Shown here one piece after another: positions 58,262 through 64,000 of a DNA stretch of 64,000 bases (positions are counted from its first letter, which is position 1; every line of letters starts with the position of its first letter). This DNA is from JBCDCE01 sp039182515. Its GTDB lineage: Bacteria > Pseudomonadota > Alphaproteobacteria > Rhodobacterales > Rhodobacteraceae. Below the pieces are notes generated by a model. That model made no database searches and was not told the DNA's origin. It was given only the letters and a program-made list of their open reading frames with translations. The stretch is from NCBI GenBank assembly GCA_039182515.1, contig JBCDCE010000012.1, positions 1 through 64,000 of the forward strand, read 5' to 3'. Both the position numbers and the translations under genes were made by a program.

Positions 58262-59140
58262 ATGACCTATGATCTTTTTATCGGCGACCGGAGTTTCTCA
58301 AGCTGGTCCATGCGTGGTTGGTTGATGCTCAAAGCGTTCGATCTGCCGCATAAATCGCATCTTGTTGGCCTTTACGGTGGCACGATGGCGCAAGACTTAG
58401 AACCGCTTGCTCCCGCGCGCCTCGTGCCAGTTTTGCGCACCCCGGAAGGCCATGTTCTGCAAGACACACTCGCAATGGGCGAAACCCTCGCCGAGCGACA
58501 CCCAGAGGCCGGTCTTTGGCCAAAAGGTCCCGCGCAGCGTGCCAAAGCACGTTGGCTTGTTGCCGAGATGCACTCTGGGTTTGGAGCCCTGAGGGACGCT
58601 TGTCCAATGAACCTGCGTACAAGCTGGCAAGGTTTTGAGGTTGCTCCAGACGTGCGCGCAGACCTGGAGCGCATTGAAGCGCTTTGGGACTATGCGTTTG
58701 AAGACCGCCGAGATGGCTGGCTCTTTGGGGATTATTCTTTGGCCGATGTGTTTTACGCCCCAATTGCTGCGCGCATAGCGGGGTATGGCCTTCCAGTTGG
58801 GCTACGTGCCCAAGCCTATGTGGATCGGCATTTGGCCAATCCGCTCTTTCGTCAATGGCGCGCCATGGGGGAAACCGTTAACTACGACTTTGAGCACTAT
58901 GCGCAAGCGGTCCCCAAATCGCCTTGGCCCGGACCAGCGATTCTCGAAGCAGAGGCCTCCGAAGGTCCAAGCGTAAAAAGCACGTGCCCCTATTCAGGCG
59001 ACCCCGTGACGCATTACTTGCGCATCGGCGAGCACGCCTTTGGGTTTTGCAACGCCTTTTGCCGCGACAAAACCCTCCATGATCCGTTGGCCTGGCCTGC
59101 ATTCGCAAAGATTTACGAAGAAGTAACCCAGGCCCCCTAA
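58262..59140 (+). CDS. Glutathione S-transferase family protein with Cys-rich C-terminal extension
   Basis: 292 residues. The first 80 residues are a thioredoxin-like GST N-domain (SFSSWSMRGWLMLKAFDLPH with the Ser-rich active site). Residues 90-215 are an all-alpha C-domain (FGDYSLADVFYAPIAARI). A linker is then followed by residues 240-290 with CPYSGDPVTHY (C242) and FGFCNAFCRDK (C263, C267), resembling a YHS-type small metal or zinc module. GST proteins are usually about 200-230 residues, so the tail is extra. Confidence 0.85.
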   Translation: MTYDLFIGDRSFSSWSMRGWLMLKAFDLPHKSHLVGLYGGTMAQDLEPLAPARLVPVLRTPEGHVLQDTLAMGETLAERHPEAGLWPKGPAQRAKARWLVAEMHSGFGALRDACPMNLRTSWQGFEVAPDVRADLERIEALWDYAFEDRRDGWLFGDYSLADVFYAPIAARIAGYGLPVGLRAQAYVDRHLANPLFRQWRAMGETVNYDFEHYAQAVPKSPWPGPAILEAEASEGPSVKSTCPYSGDPVTHYLRIGEHAFGFCNAFCRDKTLHDPLAWPAFAKIYEEVTQAP

Positions 59141-59182
59141 CGCTGGTCTCTGTTAACCATAATTGGGGAGTAGAGACGCACC

Positions 59183-60694
59183 ATGGGCGCTCAAGCCTAC
59201 ACTGTTGCTTTTGAGGGCGTTGACGCGCGCTTGGTGGAGGTACAATGCGCGGTTAGCCCGGGCCTACCCGTTTTCTCCATTGTTGGTCTGCCAGACAAAG
59301 CCGTGACGGAGGCCAAGGAGCGCGTGCGCGCAGCTCTTTCAGCTCTCGCAATTGCCCTGCCGTCAAAGCGCATCACGGTCAATTTATCGCCCGCCGACAT
59401 GCCAAAAGAGGGCTCGCATTTCGATCTGCCGATAGCGCTTGCGCTTTTGGCAGCCATTGACGTGCTGCCCCGAGATGCAATCGAAGAGACGGTGTCTTTG
59501 GGCGAGCTTTCTTTGGACGGAAGCTTGGTCAGCGTACTTGGGGCTCTGCCAGCAGCGCTCAGAGCGGCTGAGGAAAACCGGATCCTTGTTTGCCCAGAGC
59601 GTTGCGGACCGGAGGCTGCGTGGGTCGATGGCACCAAGGTGATCGCACCCGTTTCTTTGCACGCCGCGCTCCAGCACTTCACGGGCCAACGGGTGCTGAA
59701 TGCGCAAGTCCCAGGCGAAGTGCGCGGCCAGGACCCTTTGAAAAACATGGCAGACATAAAGGGCCAGGAACGCGCCAAGCGCGCTATTGAAATCGCAGCC
59801 GCCGGACGCCACCACACACTTTTGATCGGCCCGCCAGGATGCGGGAAATCCATGCTGGCCAGCCGTTTGCCTTCGCTTTTGCCGGATCTGAGCCCGCTAG
59901 AGGCTTTGGAAACCTCGATGATCCATTCGCTTGCCGGGCTGATGAAAGAAGGTGGCATTTCCCGCACAAGGCCCTTTCGCGATCCGCACCAAACCGCCTC
60001 AATGGCCGCCATCGTAGGTGGAGGGCGCGGCGCAAAACCGGGTGAGATCAGCCTGGCGCACAATGGCGTGTTGTTTCTGGATGAACTTCCCGAATACGCG
60101 CGCCCTGTGTTGGAGACCCTGCGCCAACCCATTGAGACCGGCGAAGTTGTCATCGCGCGCGCAAACGCTCATGTGCGCTATCCGTGCAAGTTCATGCTCG
60201 TTGCGGCCGCCAATCCTTGCAAATGTGGCTATATGACGGACCCAGCTCAGGCCTGTGGGCGCGCACCACTTTGTGGGTCAGACTATTTAGGCAAGATCTC
60301 AGGTCCCCTACTCGATCGCATCGATCTGCGCATTGAAATTCCACCGGTGAGCTATCAAGCCTTGGACACACCTGGCGAGGGAGAGCGAAGCGAACCGATT
60401 GCAGCACGGGTGCGCGCGGCCCGCGAGATCCAAGAGGCCCGTTTTGCGGATCACCCAAACGCGCGGCTCAATGCGGACGCAGACGGCGCGCTTCTCACAG
60501 AGATCGCGGAGCCGGACGCCCCCGGCAAAGCGCTCCTTTCGCAAGTCGCGGAAAAGATAGGACTAAGTGCGCGCGGGTATCACCGGTTGATGCGCGTTGC
60601 GCGCACAGTTGCAGATCTTGAAGGCTCAACGGCCGTGCACCGCCGCCATATTGCCGAAGCGGTGAGTTACCGGCTGATTGGCCAGCCAATTTAG
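59183..60694 (+). CDS. YifB family Mg chelatase-like AAA ATPase (ComM-like)
   Basis: 503 residues. The N-terminal ChlI domain has [26 protein letters not shown], the AAA domain has Walker [23 protein letters not shown] and Walker [17 protein letters not shown], and the C-terminal domain has [19 protein letters not shown]. ComM in naturally competent bacteria is a branch-migration helicase; the role here is inferred from family. The start follows GGGGAG. It ends overlapping the gshB stop by 4 bases, tail to tail. Confidence 0.92.
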   Translation: MGAQAYTVAFEGVDARLVEVQCAVSPGLPVFSIVGLPDKAVTEAKERVRAALSALAIALPSKRITVNLSPADMPKEGSHFDLPIALALLAAIDVLPRDAIEETVSLGELSLDGSLVSVLGALPAALRAAEENRILVCPERCGPEAAWVDGTKVIAPVSLHAALQHFTGQRVLNAQVPGEVRGQDPLKNMADIKGQERAKRAIEIAAAGRHHTLLIGPPGCGKSMLASRLPSLLPDLSPLEALETSMIHSLAGLMKEGGISRTRPFRDPHQTASMAAIVGGGRGAKPGEISLAHNGVLFLDELPEYARPVLETLRQPIETGEVVIARANAHVRYPCKFMLVAAANPCKCGYMTDPAQACGRAPLCGSDYLGKISGPLLDRIDLRIEIPPVSYQALDTPGEGERSEPIAARVRAAREIQEARFADHPNARLNADADGALLTEIAEPDAPGKALLSQVAEKIGLSARGYHRLMRVARTVADLEGSTAVHRRHIAEAVSYRLIGQPI

Positions 60695-61641
60695 GAGAGT
60701 TTATTCTCAATGGCCTCCCAAATGAGCCCCGCGCCATTGGTGCCGTCAAAGCGCTCGAGCTCTTGCAGACCGGTTGGCGATGTGACGTTGATCTCCGTGA
60801 GATAGTCGCCAATCACATCGATCCCCACGAAGATCTGACCATGATCACGCAAGGTTGGGCCAATCGCGGCACAGATCTCTTCTTCGCGCGGGGTCAACTT
60901 GGAAGGCTCTGGTTTTCCACCAACATGCATGTTTGAGCGAGTCTCGCCTTCGGCAGGGACGCGATTGATGGCCCCAATGGGCGCACCGTCCACCAAAATG
61001 ATGCGTTTGTCCCCTTTGGAGACGTCTGGTAAAAATTCCTGTGCAATCAGCGGCTCGCGGTTAATGCCCGTGAACAGCTCATGCAGCGAGGCGAGATTCC
61101 GGTCTTCGGCACCCAGTTTGAAAACACCTGCCCCCCCATTACCGTAGAGCGGCTTCAAGATCATGTCGCCATGCGCGTCTTTGAAGGTCTTAAGGTCATT
61201 TAAGTCACGGGCAATAGTTGTGGCTGGAATGAGATCCGGGAACCGCAAAACAAGCAGTTTTTCGGGGAAATTTCTAACCCAAAACGGATCGTTCACCACC
61301 AGAGCTTGGCCTTTGAGCAGATCGAGCAAATGGGTCGACGTGATGTAGCCCATGTCAAATGGTGGGTCCTGGCGCAGCCAAACAACATCAAAGGACCCAA
61401 GGTCCACAGCTTCTTCAGGCCCGAGCGTGACGTGATCGCCCTCAACCCGCTGAAGCGTCATCTTTTGACCGCGCGCCATCACGCGACCCGATTGAAAACT
61501 CAATGTGTTCGGGTGGTAGTAAAACAGGCTATGGCCGCGCGCTTGCGCTTCTTCGGCCAAGCGAAAGCTGCTGTCAGCATTGATATCGACTTGATCGATC
61601 GGATCCATTTGAAACGCGACTTTAAGCGCGGAAGAGGCCAT
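60691..61641 (-). CDS. gshB: Glutathione synthase
   Basis: A 316-residue ATP-grasp enzyme that adds glycine to gamma-glutamylcysteine. It shows [19 protein letters not shown] at the N-terminus, the [22 protein letters not shown]-binding loop and a late [20 protein letters not shown] metal site. Length is normal for prokaryotic GshB. It lies downstream of yraN on the same strand. Confidence 0.96.
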   Translation of the reverse strand: MASSALKVAFQMDPIDQVDINADSSFRLAEEAQARGHSLFYYHPNTLSFQSGRVMARGQKMTLQRVEGDHVTLGPEEAVDLGSFDVVWLRQDPPFDMGYITSTHLLDLLKGQALVVNDPFWVRNFPEKLLVLRFPDLIPATTIARDLNDLKTFKDAHGDMILKPLYGNGGAGVFKLGAEDRNLASLHELFTGINREPLIAQEFLPDVSKGDKRIILVDGAPIGAINRVPAEGETRSNMHVGGKPEPSKLTPREEEICAAIGPTLRDHGQIFVGIDVIGDYLTEINVTSPTGLQELERFDGTNGAGLIWEAIENKLS

Positions 61642-61725
61642 GAGTTCTGTCTTTCAATTCGTGCATTTCTCAAGACATGGCCCAGCGCCTGGCTGGTTAC
61701 AATGGGCAGCAGTGTTCTTTCGGCC

Positions 61726-62127
61726 TCAATACCAAGCAAAGGCGTTTTCGTGGATGCGCAAAGCGCCCGTTGCATCCACCAGCGCCGCATCGAACCTTAG
61801 ATCGCAAAGCGGATCAGACGTAGCTTCAGCCATGTATTCCTGTGCAGCTGTCATGATGCGCTTGATTTGGGCTTGGCTGAGAGCCGCGGACGCGCGTTCA
61901 TGGCTTTTGCTTTTCTTGACCTCGACAAACACTACGCCCGGCGCATGGCGAAAAATGAGATCAATCTCGCCTGACTTTCCGCGCCAACGCTGGGCTTCCA
62001 GCTGATAGCCTTGGCTGAGATAAGCGCGCACCACACAGTCTTCGGCGCTGATACCTGCAAAGTAGTTGCATCTCGCAGCCGGATTAGGCTGTTTTTCACG
62101 TAGATTATTCGGAGTTTTCATCCGCAT
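61726..62127 (-). CDS. YraN family (UPF0102) endonuclease-like protein
   Basis: 133 residues. It carries the restriction-endonuclease-like core with GE(x)DLI (SGEIDLIFRHAPGVVFVEVKKSKS), where D and E-x-K form the expected metal site, and AEDCVVRAYLSQGYQLEAQRWR before it. The function of the family is not settled. It overlaps rsmI by 23 bases, the usual rsmI-yraN pairing. An alternative ATG lies two codons downstream of the first. Confidence 0.9.
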   Translation of the reverse strand: MRMKTPNNLREKQPNPAARCNYFAGISAEDCVVRAYLSQGYQLEAQRWRGKSGEIDLIFRHAPGVVFVEVKKSKSHERASAALSQAQIKRIMTAAQEYMAEATSDPLCDLRFDAALVDATGALRIHENAFAWY

Positions 62128-62998
62128 TTGATTTACCGCTCAACTCCAGCGCCCGCTGATAAACTTGCTTTTTGGGCACGCCATGAGTTGAGCTGATCAG
62201 AGCTACCAAATCCCTAACGCTCATTTCAGGCAGCGCTTTTTTGATCTCTGCGTCCAGCAAGTCCTGCGAGAGCTCCTTGTCGCCAGCCTTTTCGATGACA
62301 ATGACGAGCTCACCTTTGAGCGTTCGATCATCAAGCGTCGCGCTCAACTCTTTTAGAGAGCCGCGCAAAACTTCTTCAAACTTCTTAGTGAGTTCGCGGC
62401 AAATCGCGGCCCTGCGCTCCAAGCCAAAAACAACGCTCGCGTCACGTAAAAACGCCTTCACGCGTTTTGGACTTTCAAACAGCACAATCGTGGAGCCCGC
62501 TTTGTCGAGCTCTTCAAAAAAGCTCATCCGCGCTGATTTGGCGTTTGGCGCAAAGCCTGCAAATAAAAACCGATCTGTGGGCAGTCCTGCAATGCTGAGT
62601 GCTGCCAAGGGCGCAGAGGCACCTGGTACAGCCCAGACGCTCAGCTCTTCTTCGATTGCGCCCGTCATCAAGCCGTAGCCTGGATCCGCCACCAAAGGTG
62701 TGCCCGCATCAGAGGCATAGGCCACGGATTGGCCGTCTTTCATGGCCGCGATGAGGCCCGGGCGCGCGCGGGGGCCATTGTGATCGTGATAAGAGATGAG
62801 CTTTCTTGTGCCTATTGCAATCCCGTGGATCTCCATGAGACGGCGCGTGTTGCGGGTATCTTCCGCGGCAATAACATCCGCGCTCGCCAAGACATCAAGC
62901 GCGCGCAGAGTGATGTCGCGGGCATTTCCAATGGGAGTCGCCACAAAGTAGAGCCCAGCGGAAAGCTTCGCGTTTCGGGTGGGTACGGAATGATTCAA
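62105..62998 (-). CDS. rsmI: 16S rRNA (cytidine(1402)-2'-O)-methyltransferase RsmI
   Basis: 297 residues, a tetrapyrrole-methylase-fold enzyme that methylates C1402 of 16S rRNA. It shows LYFVATPIGNARDITLRALDVL, IAAEDTRNTRRL, YASDAGTPLVADPGYGL and LFESPKRV. It is divergent from the LpoA-like gene, with a 105-base spacer, and overlaps yraN downstream. Confidence 0.96.
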   Translation of the reverse strand: MNHSVPTRNAKLSAGLYFVATPIGNARDITLRALDVLASADVIAAEDTRNTRRLMEIHGIAIGTRKLISYHDHNGPRARPGLIAAMKDGQSVAYASDAGTPLVADPGYGLMTGAIEEELSVWAVPGASAPLAALSIAGLPTDRFLFAGFAPNAKSARMSFFEELDKAGSTIVLFESPKRVKAFLRDASVVFGLERRAAICRELTKKFEEVLRGSLKELSATLDDRTLKGELVIVIEKAGDKELSQDLLDAEIKKALPEMSVRDLVALISSTHGVPKKQVYQRALELSGKSNADENSE

Positions 62999-63103
62999 GC
63001 CTGGACCCTCCCAGGGTGCTCAAGATATACGCGCAAATACGCCACGGCGCGCAACCCAGTGCAAGCGCCTTTGTGGGAATGGCTAAGTTTGGGAGGAAAA
63101 CCA

Positions 63104-64000
63104 ATGGTCCTAGGAACGGCAGCCCGCGTTTTACGCAGAATTAAACCGCTCGTCTTTGCGCTCAGTGCCCTAGGCCTAGCAGCCTGTGACGAGATCCCAA
63201 ATACCAACTTGGGCAATTTGAACTTCGGCGGGCGCACCGTTGATATCGCTCTTTTGGTGCCCTTTGGCTCTGAACAAGCGGGTGATGAAACCATTGCGCG
63301 CGATCTTGAGAATGCTGCGCGTTTGGCAATGGCAGATCAGCCTGATGCCAAGCTCAACATCACCGTCTATCCAACGGCAGGTTCGGCCTCGCAAGCCGCG
63401 GTCGCTGCGCAAAAAGCTGTTGCAGAGGGCAATGACGTCATCATTGGCCCGCTCTATGCAGAAGCCGCGAATGCAGCAGCTGTGGCAGCCGCAAGCAAAA
63501 ATGTGAACGTCCTGGCGTTTTCCAACAACGCCACCATTGCTGGCGGCAACTTGTTTATTTTGGGATCGACTTTCGACAACACGGCCGAGCGGCTATTGAA
63601 CTATGCGCAGCGCACTGGCCAAGGCTCAACACTTGTTGTTCACGGCGAAAACCTTGCAGGGGAAGTAGGTCGCGACGCCATTTTGCAGGCTGCTGGGCGC
63701 ACAGGCGTGCGCGTGGCGGGTGTTGAGAGCTACAGCTTTTCCGAAGAGGGCATTCGCGGAGCCGCGGGGCGCATTTCTTCAAGTTTGGGACAAACGGGTG
63801 CTGCCTCTATCTTTTTAACAGCAGGCCCCGATGCGGATCTTCCTTTCTTAGCGGACCGTTTACCAGCGGTCGGTATCAGCTCTGCCACGACCCAACTCAT
63901 AGGGCTCACGCGCTGGGATTCTGCACCTCAGCTTTTGTCTTTCCCAGGGCTTGACGGAGGCATATTCGCCCGCCCTGATCCGCGTCTCGTCGGGGCGTTT
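63104..64000 (+). CDS. LpoA-like penicillin-binding protein activator lipoprotein, partial (3' end off window)
   Basis: 299 codons are visible and the frame is still open at the right edge. The N-terminus MVLGTAARVLRRIKPLVFAL leads to SALGLAAC, a lipoprotein signal with Cys27 as likely lipid-attachment site. The mature part is a type I periplasmic-binding fold (VDIALLVPFGSEQAGDETIARDLENAARLA, NDVIIGPLYAEAANAAAVAA, LAFSNN), as in LpoA/COG3107 proteins that activate penicillin-binding proteins. The position next to rsmI and yraN is typical. The start follows GGGAGGAAAACC. Confidence 0.88.
   Translation, partial: MVLGTAARVLRRIKPLVFALSALGLAACDEIPNTNLGNLNFGGRTVDIALLVPFGSEQAGDETIARDLENAARLAMADQPDAKLNITVYPTAGSASQAAVAAQKAVAEGNDVIIGPLYAEAANAAAVAAASKNVNVLAFSNNATIAGGNLFILGSTFDNTAERLLNYAQRTGQGSTLVVHGENLAGEVGRDAILQAAGRTGVRVAGVESYSFSEEGIRGAAGRISSSLGQTGAASIFLTAGPDADLPFLADRLPAVGISSATTQLIGLTRWDSAPQLLSFPGLDGGIFARPDPRLVGAF

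Overview
The window looks like a piece of an alphaproteobacterial chromosome from the Rhodobacterales (Roseobacter group). The indications are a short HisG with a separate HisZ beside HisS, a single B12-dependent ribonucleotide reductase of about 750 residues, a DUF1489 gene, an RpoH-type sigma factor, a dimethylglycine dehydrogenase-like FAD/GcvT protein, and a recurrent intergenic motif (TTTTTCTTGG followed by CAAAATACTCC) that I recall from this lineage. No tRNA, rRNA, insertion sequence or CRISPR array was seen.

Layout. (1) 1-1264 holds a visibly AT-rich, unusual partial gene joining a nucleotidyltransferase-like domain to a SAM methyltransferase. A 556-base gap without a convincing gene follows. 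(2) 1821-14827 is a complete-looking inositol module: an aldolase, iolB, iolC and iolD on the minus strand; two Gfo/Idh/MocA dehydrogenases and a TIM-barrel enzyme on the plus strand; then an IolI-like isomerase, a sugar ABC transporter, a small membrane protein and a LacI regulator on the minus strand. Two palindromic LacI-type operators sharing a 14-bp core lie at the two promoter regions of the module. (3) 15056-26000 carries housekeeping genes: nrdJ, a DUF1489 gene, hisG-hisZ-hisS, slyX, a lipoprotein and dnaE. (4) 26192-35339 is one long purine operon: xdhA-xdhB-xdhC followed by a BMP-type nucleoside/purine ABC transporter, ending at a clear intrinsic terminator.

(5) 35684-40208 is the most unusual locus. 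A 177-residue protein made almost wholly of 11-residue ANKAP-x-F repeats is followed by a DUF6065-like protein, an MFS transporter, an aldo/keto reductase and an FAD amine oxidase-type enzyme. They are tightly packed or overlapping and end at an intrinsic terminator. This could be a peptide-modification and export cluster built around a repetitive precursor, but the function is inference. (6) 40301-45846 holds the FAD/GcvT enzyme and three adjacent membrane-anchored proteins of unknown function that share a C-terminal two-cysteine tag.

(7) 46000-64000 is mostly core metabolism: panC-panB, a class-3 lipase-like protein, a Bcr/CflA exporter, a hydroxyacid dehydrogenase, an SH3 protein, an M3 peptidase, a membrane-anchored E1-like enzyme, dut, coaBC, rpoH, cobU with a histidine phosphatase, a GST with a cysteine-rich tail, a YifB-type ATPase, gshB, yraN, rsmI, and the start of an LpoA-like lipoprotein that runs off the right edge.
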